Both the position numbers and the translations under genes were made by a program. From NCBI GenBank assembly GCA_946403255.1, contig CAMIZH010000003.1:1-46668 (forward strand): 46,668 nucleotides of DNA. Direction: 5' to 3'. Under the pieces are notes generated by a model. It searched no databases. It saw only the letters and a program-made list of their open reading frames with translations, and was not told the DNA's origin. Below, piece by piece: positions 7,716 through 17,677 of the stretch. The DNA comes from an uncultured Peptoniphilaceae bacterium. Lineage in GTDB: Bacteria > Bacillota > Clostridia > Tissierellales > Peptoniphilaceae. Numbering within the stretch: position 1 is the stretch's first letter; each line of letters opens with the position of its first letter.

Positions 7716-8363
7716 ATGAAAATTAGTGCAGCACTTGTTAAAGAAGTAAGAGAAAAATCAGGCGCAGGAATGATGGATGCTAAAAAAGCTTTAGTTGAAG
7801 CTGATGGTAATGTTGATAAAGCAATGGACCTTTTAAGAGAAAAAGGACTAGCTAGTGTAGCTAAAAAATCTGGAAGAATTGCTTCTGAAGGAATTATTGA
7901 ATCTTATATTCACGGTGGAAGAATTGGAGTTCTAGTTGAAGTAAACTCTGAAACTGACTTCGTTGCTAAAAACGAAGAATTTAAAGAATTTGCAAGAGAT
8001 GTAGCTATGCAAGTAGCAGCTGTAAATCCTCAATATTTAAAACGTGAAGAAGTTCCAGCTGAAATTGTTGAACATGAAAAATCAATTTTAAGAGAACAAG
8101 CTTTAAATGAAGGAAAACCAGAACATATTGTTGAAAAAATGATCGAAGGTAGATTAGATAAATTCTACGAAGAAATTTGTTTAATGGATCAAAAATTCAT
8201 CAAAGATGGCGATAAAAAAATGATCGACCTTCAAAATGACTTAGCAGCTAAAATCGGCGAAAACATCAGTGTTAGAAGATTCGTTAGATTTGAAGTTGGC
8301 GAAGGAATGGAAAAGAAAGAAGAAGATTTTGCAGCAGAAGTAGCAAAACAAATAGGTAAATAA
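7716..8363 (+). CDS. tsf: Elongation factor Ts, short form
   Basis: EF-Ts is the nucleotide exchange factor that reloads EF-Tu with GTP. The N-terminal UBA-like module is textbook: [19 protein letters not shown] and the [10 protein letters not shown] motif that contacts EF-Tu (about residues 78-87). With 215 residues it is shorter than the roughly 290-residue Bacillus protein and comparable to the short, half-core forms known from Thermus and Thermotoga, which act as dimers. The end ([21 protein letters not shown]) is complete, so this is a natural short form, not a truncation. AGGAGG precedes ATG 7716 by 9 bases. Confidence 0.96.
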   Translation: MKISAALVKEVREKSGAGMMDAKKALVEADGNVDKAMDLLREKGLASVAKKSGRIASEGIIESYIHGGRIGVLVEVNSETDFVAKNEEFKEFARDVAMQVAAVNPQYLKREEVPAEIVEHEKSILREQALNEGKPEHIVEKMIEGRLDKFYEEICLMDQKFIKDGDKKMIDLQNDLAAKIGENISVRRFVRFEVGEGMEKKEEDFAAEVAKQIGK

Positions 8364-8366
8364 TAA

Positions 8367-9083
8367 ATGAATTCTATGAATCCAAAATATCGTAGAATTG
8401 TTTTAAAGTTAAGTGGAGAAGCTATGGCTGGAGAACAAGGTATTGGTATTGATATTGATACTGTTCGAAAAATTGCTTCACAAATTAAAGCAATTCATGA
8501 AATGGGAGTCGAAACTAGTGTAGTTATTGGTGGCGGTAATTTTTGGAGAGGTAGAGATGCTCAAACAATGGATAGAGCAACTTCTGATTATATGGGAATG
8601 CTTGGAACTGTTATGAACGGTCTTGCTTTTCAAGATTGCTTAGAAGATATGGGTGTTACAACTCGTCTTCAAAGTGCTATTGAGATGAAAGAAGTGGCAG
8701 AACCTTATATTAGAAGAAGAGCTATAAGACATTTAGAGAAAGATAGAGTTGTAATTTTCTCTGCTGGAATAGGAAATCCATATTTTTCTACTGACACAAC
8801 TGCAGCTTTAAGAGCAGCAGAAATTGATGCTGATGTAATACTTTTAGCTAAAAAAGGTGTTGATGGAATTTATGATTCTGATCCAAAAATAAACAAAGAC
8901 GCTAAGAAATTTGAAAATTTAACATATTACGAAATATTAAGTCGTGAATTAAAAATTATGGATACTACAGCAACTTCACTATGTATGGATAATAAAATTC
9001 CTTTAATCGTTTTTGGAATAGATGAAGAAAACTCTATGATAGATGTTGTTTGTGGTAAAGATATAGGAACTAATGTTGAGTAA
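8367..9083 (+). CDS. pyrH: UMP kinase
   Basis: UMP kinase phosphorylates UMP to UDP in the pyrimidine pathway and is a hexameric amino-acid-kinase-family enzyme in bacteria. Motifs seen are [13 protein letters not shown] at the N-terminus, [26 protein letters not shown] and the C-terminal [12 protein letters not shown] and [12 protein letters not shown]. Its 238 residues are typical. It follows tsf by 3 bases. Two ATG codons are possible (8367 and 8376); the first is taken because the weak AGG at 8354-8356 is better spaced for it. It is evidently cotranscribed with tsf and frr. Confidence 0.96.
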   Translation: MNSMNPKYRRIVLKLSGEAMAGEQGIGIDIDTVRKIASQIKAIHEMGVETSVVIGGGNFWRGRDAQTMDRATSDYMGMLGTVMNGLAFQDCLEDMGVTTRLQSAIEMKEVAEPYIRRRAIRHLEKDRVVIFSAGIGNPYFSTDTTAALRAAEIDADVILLAKKGVDGIYDSDPKINKDAKKFENLTYYEILSRELKIMDTTATSLCMDNKIPLIVFGIDEENSMIDVVCGKDIGTNVE

Positions 9084-9095
9084 GGAGTATATATT

Positions 9096-9653
9096 ATGAT
9101 ATCTGATCTTAAAAAAGATGCTGAATCTAGAATGACTAAAACTATAGCTGTTTATAAAGAGGATTTACAAAGTATCAGGGCTGGACGTGCAAACCCTTCG
9201 TTATTAGATAAAATAACTGTAGAGTGCTACGGTCAACAAACTCCTCTTAATCAAGTAGCTGGACTTTCTACACCAGAAGCTAGACTATTAGTAGTTCAAC
9301 CTTGGGACGCTTCTCTTATACCTGAAATTGAAAAATCAATCCTTAGATCTGATTTAGGATTAAACCCTTCAAATGATGGAAAAGTTGTTAGATTAATGAT
9401 TCCACAACTTACTGAAGAAAGACGTTTAGAGTTAACTAAAGTAGTTAAGAAAAACGGTGAGAATGCTAAAGTAGCGATTAGAAATATTAGACGTGAAATC
9501 ATTGATGAAGTTAAAAAGATTGAAAAATCTAAAGAAATCAGTGAAGATGAAAGAGTTGTAGCTGAAGAAGATATTCAAAAAGTTACAGACAAATACATTA
9601 AAGAAATAGATGTTGTTACAAAAGCAAAAGAAGAAGAATTAATGGAAATTTAA
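9096..9653 (+). CDS. frr: Ribosome recycling factor
   Basis: RRF works with EF-G to split the post-termination ribosome. At 185 residues it is the standard size. Recognisable segments are [41 protein letters not shown] and [12 protein letters not shown], with the second long helix bundle at [19 protein letters not shown] stands 8 bases before ATG 9096. It closes the rpsB-tsf-pyrH-frr group and is followed immediately by a terminator. Confidence 0.97.
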   Translation: MISDLKKDAESRMTKTIAVYKEDLQSIRAGRANPSLLDKITVECYGQQTPLNQVAGLSTPEARLLVVQPWDASLIPEIEKSILRSDLGLNPSNDGKVVRLMIPQLTEERRLELTKVVKKNGENAKVAIRNIRREIIDEVKKIEKSKEISEDERVVAEEDIQKVTDKYIKEIDVVTKAKEEELMEI

Positions 9654-9663
9654 TTTTTATATT

Positions 9664-9687
9664 AGGGCCGATAAGGCCCTTTTTTTT
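9664..9687 (+). terminator. Intrinsic terminator after frr
   Basis: AGGGCC (9664-9669) and GGCCCT (9675-9680) enclose GATAA and are followed by eight T. The uppS start is only 14 bases further on, so some read-through into uppS probably feeds the downstream genes, since no promoter fits between. Confidence 0.85.
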
Positions 9688-9700
9688 AAAGGAGAAATCT

Positions 9701-10429
9701 ATGGGTAGTCTAATAAATGAAATAGATATGAGTTCATTACCAAGACATATTGGAATTATAATGGATGGTAATGGTAGATGGGCAGAAAAAAGAAATTTAC
9801 CTAGAACTATGGGACATAAAGAAGGGACTAAAAGAGTTATAGATATAGTTGAGGCTAGCTATAAACTTGGAATAGAATCTTTGACTTTATATGCTTTTTC
9901 TACTGAAAATTGGAAAAGACCAGAAGATGAAATATCTAAATTAATGGAACTTTTAATTTATTATATTAGAACGCAACTAAATAAAATAATGAAAAACAAT
10001 ATTAAAATTAATGCTATGGGAGATTTAAGTAAATTCCCATCAAAAGTTATTACAGAAGTGCAAAGGGCTATGGACCTTACTAAAGATAATAATAAAATGA
10101 TTTTAAATATTGGACTTAATTATGGTGGCAGAGATGAAATAATTAATGCTGTGAAAAATATTTCTACTGACTATAAATTGGGTATCATTGAATTGGAAGA
10201 TATTGATGAGTTAACTTTTAATGATTATTTATATACAAAAAATCAACCTGATCTAGATTTGTTGATTAGACCAAGTGGAGAGTTGAGAATAAGTAATTTT
10301 ATGTTATATCAGTTAGCATATTCGGAATTTTGGTTTTCTAATATATTATGGCCAGATTTCACTGAAGAAGTTTTATATAAAGCTATTTTAGATTATCAAA
10401 ATAGAGATAGAAGGTTTGGTGGGATATAA
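9701..10429 (+). CDS. uppS: Isoprenyl (undecaprenyl diphosphate) synthase
   Basis: This cis-prenyltransferase extends farnesyl diphosphate with isopentenyl diphosphate to undecaprenyl diphosphate, the lipid carrier for wall synthesis. The catalytic DGNGRWA motif (aspartate near residue 22), LTLYAFSTENWKRP, GGRDEI and the C-terminal RPSGELRISNF (usually R-T-S/G-G-E-x-R) are all present. The T-to-P change in that last motif is mild. It has 242 residues. AAAGGAG precedes the start by 7 bases. It abuts cdsA with no gap. Confidence 0.96.
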   Translation: MGSLINEIDMSSLPRHIGIIMDGNGRWAEKRNLPRTMGHKEGTKRVIDIVEASYKLGIESLTLYAFSTENWKRPEDEISKLMELLIYYIRTQLNKIMKNNIKINAMGDLSKFPSKVITEVQRAMDLTKDNNKMILNIGLNYGGRDEIINAVKNISTDYKLGIIELEDIDELTFNDYLYTKNQPDLDLLIRPSGELRISNFMLYQLAYSEFWFSNILWPDFTEEVLYKAILDYQNRDRRFGGI

Positions 10430-11197
10430 TTGTCAGAACTTAAACAAAGAGTTATTACAGGAGTAATAGGTTCAATTGTATTAATAGCAATAATTTTACA
10501 AGGTGGATTGCTATTACAAGGTGCAATATTATTATTGTCACTTGAAGTTGTTAGGGAATTATATAATGCATTTAGAAAAATTAATATTACAATAAATATC
10601 CCTGTTTTAATAATGGGTTGTTTGTTGTTGTTTGGATTCCATATATTGGATATTTCTTTAGAATTTAGTATAATAGCTGTTTTATTTTTATCATTTATAA
10701 CACTATTATTTAAAGATGATATGGAATTACAAGATGTTTCTTTTACATTATTATCATTTATATATGGTCCATATTTACTAAATTTACTTTATGGATTAGA
10801 ACAACAAATGATTTATTTAGTTTTTATAATTGCATTTAGTACAGATACTTTTGCGTATTTTGTTGGTTCTTCAATTGGAAAACATAAACTTATACCAAAA
10901 GTAAGTCCGAATAAATCTATAGAGGGTTCTATTGGTGGTGTGCTAGGTTGTTTAATTCTAACTTTAATATATTTTAAATATATTAACTTACCTATTTCAA
11001 TAGTTGCAGTATTATTTATAATAGTAGCATCAATATCAGGTCAAGTTGGCGATTTAATAGCTTCTAAAATAAAAAGAGTAACAGGAATAAAAGATTATGC
11101 TAAAATTTTACCAGGGCATGGTGGTATTTTAGACAGATTTGATAGTACTATCTTGGTAATTCCTTTTGTATATATGTTACAATATTTTTTATTTTAG
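10430..11197 (+). CDS. cdsA: Phosphatidate cytidylyltransferase
   Basis: CdsA makes CDP-diacylglycerol from phosphatidate and CTP, feeding PgsA (encoded at 31742). This is an integral membrane protein of 255 residues with about seven to eight helices. The family signature SKIKRVTGIKDYAKILPGHGGILDRFD sits near the C-terminus, with the conserved K-D, PGHGG and D-R-x-D residues intact. Translation starts at a TTG immediately after the uppS stop, with GGTGGGA inside the end of uppS as a weak ribosome binding site. Confidence 0.95.
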   Translation: MSELKQRVITGVIGSIVLIAIILQGGLLLQGAILLLSLEVVRELYNAFRKINITINIPVLIMGCLLLFGFHILDISLEFSIIAVLFLSFITLLFKDDMELQDVSFTLLSFIYGPYLLNLLYGLEQQMIYLVFIIAFSTDTFAYFVGSSIGKHKLIPKVSPNKSIEGSIGGVLGCLILTLIYFKYINLPISIVAVLFIIVASISGQVGDLIASKIKRVTGIKDYAKILPGHGGILDRFDSTILVIPFVYMLQYFLF

Positions 11198-11211
11198 AAT
11201 AAGGAGGAAAG

Positions 11212-12216
11212 ATGACGACATTAATAGGTGCATTAATTGTCTTTATGTTAGTAGTATTACTACATGAATTAGGACATTTTACAGTAGCTAAACTTGTAGG
11301 AATAAAAGTAAATGAATTTTCAATAGGAATGGGACCAAAACTTTTTCAAAAAGAAAAAGGAGAAACAAAATATTCTTTAAGATTACTTCCTATTGGTGGA
11401 TATGTTGCCATGGAAGGTGAAGAAGAAGGTTCAAATGATCCTAGAAGTTTTGGTAATGTATCAGTTTTAAAAAGAATGGCAGTTGTTTTAGCAGGTGCTT
11501 TTATGAACTTTATACTAGCAATTGTAGCTTTTTTTATAGTTGCTTTATTTATTGGATCTCCTACAAATAAAGTTGGATTTATTGTTGAAGATTCTCCAGC
11601 ATATATTTCTGAAATTAAATTAGATGATGAAATAGTTGCAGTAAATGGTGTAAAAGTAAGTAACTGGCAAGATACATTAAACAATATATCTAATGCTAAA
11701 GATGAAAATATAGATTTAACAATAAAAAGAGAAAATAAAGACTTAAATATAATTATAAAAGCGGATTTAAAAGAAGATGGTTATAAAATTGGAATAGGTA
11801 GTAAAAATGAAAAATCTTTAACTAATGCTTTTAGTGCTGCTCTTATTAATACTTGGGTAATTGTAAAAAGTATTTTTTCAGTATTTAAATTAATATTTTC
11901 AGGTAACTTTAATATGAATATGTTAGCAGGTCCTGTTGGAGTAGTTTCAATGATAGGTCAAGAAACTTCTAAGGGTGCTATTTATTTAATAAATGTTTTA
12001 GGTGTAATAAGTGCGAATCTTGGAGTTGTAAATTTACTTCCAATTCCTGCACTAGATGGTGGTAAATTTATATTTTTATTAATTGAAGCTATACGAAAAA
12101 AACCTATCAGTGAAAAAGTTGAATCTACATTAAGCTATGTTGGATTTTCATTATTAATAGGATTAATGTTATATGTAACAATTTTTGGAGATTTAGCTAG
12201 AATTTTTGGAAGGTAA
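11212..12216 (+). CDS. rseP: RIP metalloprotease RseP/RasP (site-2 protease)
   Basis: This intramembrane zinc protease cuts anti-sigma factors and leftover signal peptides within the membrane. The zinc site HELGH (residues about 18-22) lies in the first helix, and the second motif LLPIPALDGGK in the third. Between them is a single PDZ domain (about 115-185, with DSPAYISEIKLDDEIVAVNGV). It has 334 residues and AAGGAGG at the start. In Bacillus and Clostridium dxr normally separates cdsA and this gene; here only 14 bases do. Confidence 0.95.
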   Translation: MTTLIGALIVFMLVVLLHELGHFTVAKLVGIKVNEFSIGMGPKLFQKEKGETKYSLRLLPIGGYVAMEGEEEGSNDPRSFGNVSVLKRMAVVLAGAFMNFILAIVAFFIVALFIGSPTNKVGFIVEDSPAYISEIKLDDEIVAVNGVKVSNWQDTLNNISNAKDENIDLTIKRENKDLNIIIKADLKEDGYKIGIGSKNEKSLTNAFSAALINTWVIVKSIFSVFKLIFSGNFNMNMLAGPVGVVSMIGQETSKGAIYLINVLGVISANLGVVNLLPIPALDGGKFIFLLIEAIRKKPISEKVESTLSYVGFSLLIGLMLYVTIFGDLARIFGR

Positions 12217-12219
12217 AAA

Positions 12220-13272
12220 ATGATTGAAAGAAGAAAAACAAAACAAATAAAAGTTGGTAATGTTCTTATTGGTGGAGATGCAGATATCTCTATTCAATCT
12301 ATGACAAATACAATAACTAAAGATGTAAATAGTACAGTAAATCAAATACACAACCTAGAAAATGTTGGTTGTGATATTATACGATTTGCTGTTAATGACC
12401 TAGATGATGCAAGTGCAATAAAAGAAATTCGGAAAGAAATATCTATTCCTACAATAGCCGATATTCAATACGATTATAAACTAGCTATTGCAGCTGCAGA
12501 AAATGGTATTGATGGACTTAGAATAAATCCAGGTAATATTGGTGAACGTTGGAAAGTTGAAGAAGTTGTTAAAGCTTGTAAACATCATGGCATTTCAATT
12601 AGAGTAGGTGTAAACTCTGGATCTATAAAACAAGAATTTTTAGATAAATATAAAGGTGTGAATTCAAATTCTATTTGCTATTCCGCTTTAGAAGAAATAG
12701 AAATTCTTGAAAAAATGGGTTTTAATGATATAAAAGTTTCATTAAAAGCAAGTGATGTAAATTTATCAATAGAATCATATACTAAGTTTTCATCTATTAG
12801 TGATTATCCATTGCATTTAGGAGTAACTGAAGCAGGTCCTGCTTGGAATGGAACAGTTAAGTCTGCTATAGGAATAGGAAGTCTTTTAGCAAATGGAATT
12901 GGTGATACAATAAGAGTATCTCTAACAGCCGATCCAGTTGAAGAGATTAGAGTTGGTAGAGAAATATTAAAATCACTATCCTTATTAAAAGATGGTGTTG
13001 ATATAATATCTTGTCCAACTTGTGCTAGAACTAAAATAAATCTTTTAGATATTGTAGAACAAGCTCAAGAAAGACTTGAGAAAGTTGACAAAAACATTAA
13101 AGTCGCTCTTATGGGTTGTGCAGTAAATGGTCCTGGAGAAGCTAAAGAAGCTGATATTGGAATTGCTGGTGGTAATGGTGAAGGTATTATCTTTAAAAAA
13201 GGCAAGATTATAAAAAAAGTTCCAGAATCTGATTTATTAGAAGAGTTATTTCGAGAAATAGAAAAATTATAG
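12220..13272 (+). CDS. ispG: (E)-4-hydroxy-3-methylbut-2-enyl-diphosphate synthase
   Basis: IspG is the penultimate enzyme of the MEP isoprenoid pathway and carries a [4Fe-4S] cluster. The N-terminal barrel has IQSMTNT and GLRINPGNIG. The C-terminal cluster ligands appear as SCPTCAR and MGCAVNGPGEA. The 350 residues fit the bacterial short form. It starts 4 bases after rseP. Its presence indicates that the MEP route supplies isopentenyl diphosphate to uppS, yet dxr is absent from the cluster and must lie elsewhere if the pathway is complete. Confidence 0.96.
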   Translation: MIERRKTKQIKVGNVLIGGDADISIQSMTNTITKDVNSTVNQIHNLENVGCDIIRFAVNDLDDASAIKEIRKEISIPTIADIQYDYKLAIAAAENGIDGLRINPGNIGERWKVEEVVKACKHHGISIRVGVNSGSIKQEFLDKYKGVNSNSICYSALEEIEILEKMGFNDIKVSLKASDVNLSIESYTKFSSISDYPLHLGVTEAGPAWNGTVKSAIGIGSLLANGIGDTIRVSLTADPVEEIRVGREILKSLSLLKDGVDIISCPTCARTKINLLDIVEQAQERLEKVDKNIKVALMGCAVNGPGEAKEADIGIAGGNGEGIIFKKGKIIKKVPESDLLEELFREIEKL

Positions 13273-13280
13273 GTGATATT

Positions 13281-16200
13281 TTGATCAGTTTTTCAGAGTT
13301 TTTAAATATAATAGCAGTACATGGTGAAAATTTAAACTCAAGAGAAGCTGTTATAAGTAAAATAACTCTAGATGATAAAAGTCTAGAGTTATTTATTTAT
13401 ATAACTTCTAAGTCTAAATTTTTATATGAAGAAAAACAATTAATATTAAAAAGTAGTAAAAGAATATTAAAAGAGTTTAATGTTCACATAATGTATGAAT
13501 TAGAAAAAGAAAATTATAAATCAGAAGAAGATTTAATAAAAAATGAAATATTACAGTACAATTCATCTGCTAAAGCATGGATTGATGATTTGTTAATTGA
13601 AATAAATAAAGAAGATAAAATTGCTACTATTAGTATTGAAAGTGAAAGTATATTTTATTCTTTAACGCAAAATGGATTAAATAAGTTTTTAGAAGATAAG
13701 TTAAAAGTTTTTAACGATTATATAGTAAATATAACACATTTAGAAAATGCAGATAATTCTAAAATAGATACTTTTATAAATAGTATTGAAGATGAAGAAA
13801 AAGACATTTGCTTAAATACCACAATTAAAAGAGATATAATTCCTGAAAAATCCAGTGAATCAAAAAGTTCTAATGGAGAGAATTATAGATATGGTAAAAA
13901 AGATATTGGTGAAATTTTAGATGTAAAAGATTTAAATCTAAATATGCAAAAAGTAAGTATAAAGGTTGATATATTTAATATTGAAATTAAAAACCTTAAA
14001 AATGAGAAAGATTTAATTATTATGTCTGTAACCGACTATACTTCATCAATAATTGTAAAAGTCTTTCTTTCAAAAGAAAAATCAAAAGATTTTAGTGAAA
14101 ATATATCTGAAGGAGATTGTATTATCTTAACAGGTAATATGCAATATGATAATTTTTCTAAATGTGAAAATGTAATGATTAGATATATGGAAAAATCTAG
14201 TAGATATATTCGAGAAGATAATAGTTCTGAAAAAAGAGTGGAATTAAAAGTTCATAGTAAAATGAGTACGATGAATGGCGTATCCTCTTTTAAAAGTATA
14301 GCTAAACGTGCCAAGTATTGGGGACATAATGCTATTGCAATAACAGACAACGCAGATGTTCAAGGATTTCCTGAAGCGATGGAAGCTGGCGAAAAATATG
14401 GACTTAAAATAATCTATGGTTTAGATGGGAATTTTGTTGATGATCAGTTACAAATTATAAAAGATTATGAAAGTGGAAAAGATTATAATACTTATGTTGT
14501 ATTTGATATTGAAACTACAGGTCTTTCTGTTAGAAAAGATAAAATAACTGAAATTGGTGCTGTAAAAATCAAAGATGGGCATATTGTTGAAAGATTTTCA
14601 CAATTAATAAATCCTGAGAAGAATATTCCTCAAATTGTTGTAGAACTTACTGGAATCAGCAATGCATTAGTAGAAAATGAGCCAGTAATAGAAGATGTTA
14701 TTCAAGATTTCAATGAGTTTTGTAAAGGTTCTGTTTTAGTTGCACATAATGCTACTTTTGATATTAGCTTTATTCGAAAAGAAATGAAAAATGCAGGTAT
14801 TTTATTTGACTATCCTGTTCTAGATACTTTACAACTTGCTAGAGCGGTTATTAAGGGAGTTAAAAGATTTAATTTAAGTACTATATCTAAAAGACTTGGT
14901 GTAAGTTTAGTTAATGCTCATAGAGCGGTTAATGATGCTGAAGCAACAGCTGAAGTGTTTTTAAAAATGCTTGAAATAATGAAAAAAGATAATATTCAAA
15001 CTTTTGATGAGATTAATTCTTTAAACAAAGAGATTAACTGTGCAGCACTTTTTGAAGGAAGTATATCTATTATCGTTCAAAATTTAACTGGATTAAAAAA
15101 TCTATACAAGCTTGTTAGTGAATCACATATGGAATATTACAATAGAAATGCCAAAGTTCCAAGAAGTTTACTTGATAAATATCGTGAAGGCTTATTAGTT
15201 GGTAGTGGAAATTCATCATCAGAGTTATATAAAGCTGTATTTAATATGGAGCCTGATGATGTAATAAAAAAAATAGCTTCTTACTATGACTATATTGAAA
15301 TTCAACCTGTATCAAATAATTTAAATTATGTTGTTAAAGATATGGTACATGGATATGATGAGCTTCGTGAAATTAATAAAAAACTTTATAATCTAGGTAA
15401 AGAGTTAGATATTCCAGTTATTGCAAATGGTGATATACATTATTTAGATGAACGTGATGATGTTGTTCGTAGAATTATCTTAAATGGTAAGACAGGGCGT
15501 CCTGTTGAAAATGCTCATATACCACAGGAGTTATATTTTAAGAACACTCAAGAGATGTTAGATGAGTTTAGATACTTAGGTGATGACATCGCAAGAGAAG
15601 TTGTTATAAAAAATCCAAATCATCTTGTAGAAATCTGTGATGATATAAAACCTATACCAGATGGTACATTTCCTCCAGTTATTGAAGGGTCGGAAGATGA
15701 CTTAAAAGAAATGTGTTATAAAAAAGCATACTCTATTTATGGAAATCCATTACCAGAAGTTGTAGAAAACAGATTAAAAAAAGAGTTAGATTCTATAATT
15801 ACTCATGGATATGCGGTGCTTTATATAATTGCTCAAAAATTGGTAAAGAAATCTAATGAAGATGGTTATCTTGTTGGATCTAGAGGATCTGTTGGTTCAT
15901 CCTTTGCAGCTACAATGAGTGATATAACTGAGGTTAATCCTTTACCACCTCATTATGTTTGTCCAAATTGTAAACATTCTAAGTTTTTAGATGATCCAGA
16001 TATAGGTTCTGGAGTAGATTTACCTGATAAAATATGTCCAGAGTGTTCAACTCCAATGAGAAAAGATGGCCATAATATTCCATTTGAAGTTTTCTTAGGT
16101 TTTTATGGAGATAAAGAACCAGATATCGATTTAAACTTTGCAGGAGAGTATCAACCAAAGGCTCATAAATATACAGAAGATTTATTTGGAGAAGGATATG

Positions 16201-17540
16201 TATTTAGAGCAGGAACTATTGGTACTGTTGCTGAAAAAACAGCTTATGGTTTTACAAAAAAATATTTTGAAGATCAATATTTATCAAATATAGAAGTAGA
16301 AAGACTGGCACAGGAATGTACTGGTGTAAAAAGAACATCTGGACAACATCCAGGTGGAGTTATGATCTGTCCAAGGGATAAAGAGATATTTGATTTTACA
16401 CCAATTCAATATCCAGCGGACGATCCTACATCAGGTGTTATAACAACTCATTTTGATTATAACTTTATTCATGGGAAAATATTAAAACTAGATATACTAG
16501 GTCATGATGGTCCTACTATAATAAAAATGTTGGAAGATTTTACTGGAGTTGATTCTATGGAGATAACTTTAGATGATCCAGCAACTATATCTTTATTTTC
16601 AAACTCGGAAAAATTAAAGATGAATGATGAAATTTTTAAATGTAGTACAGGTACTCTTGGAATACCAGAGTTTGGTACAAATTTTGTTATTCAAATGCTT
16701 TTAGAAACAAAACCTAAAAACTTTGCAGAGCTTGTAAGAATATCTGGGTTATCACATGGAACAGATGTATGGACTACAAATGCGCAAGAACTTGTTCGAG
16801 CAGGAAAAGCAAAACTATCTGAAGTAATTTGCACAAGGGAAGATATTATGCTTTACTTAATACATGCAGGTGCAGAAAATAAATTTGCCTTTGATACAAT
16901 GGAAAAAGTAAGAAAAGGTAAAGGATTAACTGAGGATAAAAAAGAAATCATGAAGACATTACCATTACCACCTTGGTATATAGATTCTTGTGAAAAAATA
17001 AAATATATGTTCCCTAAAGCACATGCTGTTGCCTATGTAATGCTGTCCTTTAGAATTGCATATTTTAAATTAAATTATCCATTAGCTTTCTATGCGACTT
17101 ATTTTTCAATTAAATTATCTGATTTTGATGGTGAACTTGTACTAAGTGGTGCTGATGCAATAAAACAAAAATTAGATGTGTTAAAGAATTCTGATGAAAA
17201 ATTAAGTGCTAAAGATAAAGGAGAGATAACAGTTCTTGAAGTAGTTCTTGAAATGCTCTCAAGAGGATATGAATTTGAAAAACCAAATTTATACACTTCA
17301 GATTCTTCAAAGTTTAGTATTTTAGATGGAAAAGTAGTTATGCCATTAAGAGGTCTATCTGGAGTAGGTGAAACTGTTGCTAATAATATAGTTGAAGCTC
17401 GTGAAGATGGAGAATTCCTTTCAATTGAAAATTTAGTTAAAAGAACTAAGGCAACTAAATCTGTAATTGAGATATTTAAACAAAATAATTTATTAGATAA
17501 GATGCCAGAAAGTAATCAACTTTCTCTATTTACTTTGTAG
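13281..17540 (+). CDS. polC: DNA polymerase III PolC, alpha subunit with proofreading exonuclease
   Basis: This is the main replicative polymerase of low-GC Firmicutes, 1419 residues. In order: an N-terminal region, an OB fold (about 215-315), a PHP domain (first part 320-400, resuming after the exonuclease), an inserted DEDDh exonuclease (about 404-575: FDIETTGL, AHNATFD, HRAVNDAEA), a zinc-binding segment (CPNC...CPEC), and the polymerase palm with PDIDLNFAGEYQ and LDILGHDGPT supplying the catalytic aspartates. Polymerase and exonuclease sites look intact. The PHP metal-ligand motifs do not: the usual H-x-H reads K323-V-H325 and the usual TDH reads TDN (N357). The start is TTG 13281 with AGGTGA upstream. 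Confidence 0.97.
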   Translation: MISFSEFLNIIAVHGENLNSREAVISKITLDDKSLELFIYITSKSKFLYEEKQLILKSSKRILKEFNVHIMYELEKENYKSEEDLIKNEILQYNSSAKAWIDDLLIEINKEDKIATISIESESIFYSLTQNGLNKFLEDKLKVFNDYIVNITHLENADNSKIDTFINSIEDEEKDICLNTTIKRDIIPEKSSESKSSNGENYRYGKKDIGEILDVKDLNLNMQKVSIKVDIFNIEIKNLKNEKDLIIMSVTDYTSSIIVKVFLSKEKSKDFSENISEGDCIILTGNMQYDNFSKCENVMIRYMEKSSRYIREDNSSEKRVELKVHSKMSTMNGVSSFKSIAKRAKYWGHNAIAITDNADVQGFPEAMEAGEKYGLKIIYGLDGNFVDDQLQIIKDYESGKDYNTYVVFDIETTGLSVRKDKITEIGAVKIKDGHIVERFSQLINPEKNIPQIVVELTGISNALVENEPVIEDVIQDFNEFCKGSVLVAHNATFDISFIRKEMKNAGILFDYPVLDTLQLARAVIKGVKRFNLSTISKRLGVSLVNAHRAVNDAEATAEVFLKMLEIMKKDNIQTFDEINSLNKEINCAALFEGSISIIVQNLTGLKNLYKLVSESHMEYYNRNAKVPRSLLDKYREGLLVGSGNSSSELYKAVFNMEPDDVIKKIASYYDYIEIQPVSNNLNYVVKDMVHGYDELREINKKLYNLGKELDIPVIANGDIHYLDERDDVVRRIILNGKTGRPVENAHIPQELYFKNTQEMLDEFRYLGDDIAREVVIKNPNHLVEICDDIKPIPDGTFPPVIEGSEDDLKEMCYKKAYSIYGNPLPEVVENRLKKELDSIITHGYAVLYIIAQKLVKKSNEDGYLVGSRGSVGSSFAATMSDITEVNPLPPHYVCPNCKHSKFLDDPDIGSGVDLPDKICPECSTPMRKDGHNIPFEVFLGFYGDKEPDIDLNFAGEYQPKAHKYTEDLFGEGYVFRAGTIGTVAEKTAYGFTKKYFEDQYLSNIEVERLAQECTGVKRTSGQHPGGVMICPRDKEIFDFTPIQYPADDPTSGVITTHFDYNFIHGKILKLDILGHDGPTIIKMLEDFTGVDSMEITLDDPATISLFSNSEKLKMNDEIFKCSTGTLGIPEFGTNFVIQMLLETKPKNFAELVRISGLSHGTDVWTTNAQELVRAGKAKLSEVICTREDIMLYLIHAGAENKFAFDTMEKVRKGKGLTEDKKEIMKTLPLPPWYIDSCEKIKYMFPKAHAVAYVMLSFRIAYFKLNYPLAFYATYFSIKLSDFDGELVLSGADAIKQKLDVLKNSDEKLSAKDKGEITVLEVVLEMLSRGYEFEKPNLYTSDSSKFSILDGKVVMPLRGLSGVGETVANNIVEAREDGEFLSIENLVKRTKATKSVIEIFKQNNLLDKMPESNQLSLFTL

Positions 17541-17573
17541 CTAAAGTCATACTTTAGTATCTATTATAATTGT

Positions 17574-17601
17574 TTGAATTTACCTATATTTGTGGTATAC
17601 T
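17574..17601 (+). promoter_or_regulatory. Promoter of the rimP-nusA-infB operon
   Basis: TTGAAT (17574-17579), a 16-base spacer and TATACT (17596-17601) lie between polC and rimP. Transcription would start near 17608, about 20 bases before the leader terminator. Confidence 0.75.
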
Positions 17602-17629
17602 AATTAAGAAAGATATAGAAATTGTTTAG

Positions 17630-17659
17630 AGAGTGGGGTTTTCCCACTCTTGTTTTTTT
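17630..17659 (+). terminator. Leader terminator (attenuator) ahead of rimP-nusA
   Basis: AGAGTGGG pairs with CCCACTCT around GTTTT, followed by TTGTTTTTTT. It lies between the promoter and rimP, so most transcripts could end here. In Bacillus subtilis the equivalent operon is attenuated by a leader terminator that depends on NusA, giving NusA autoregulation. The same control here is inference from position. Confidence 0.8.
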
Positions 17660-17677
17660 AAGTAGGGGAGGTGTATT

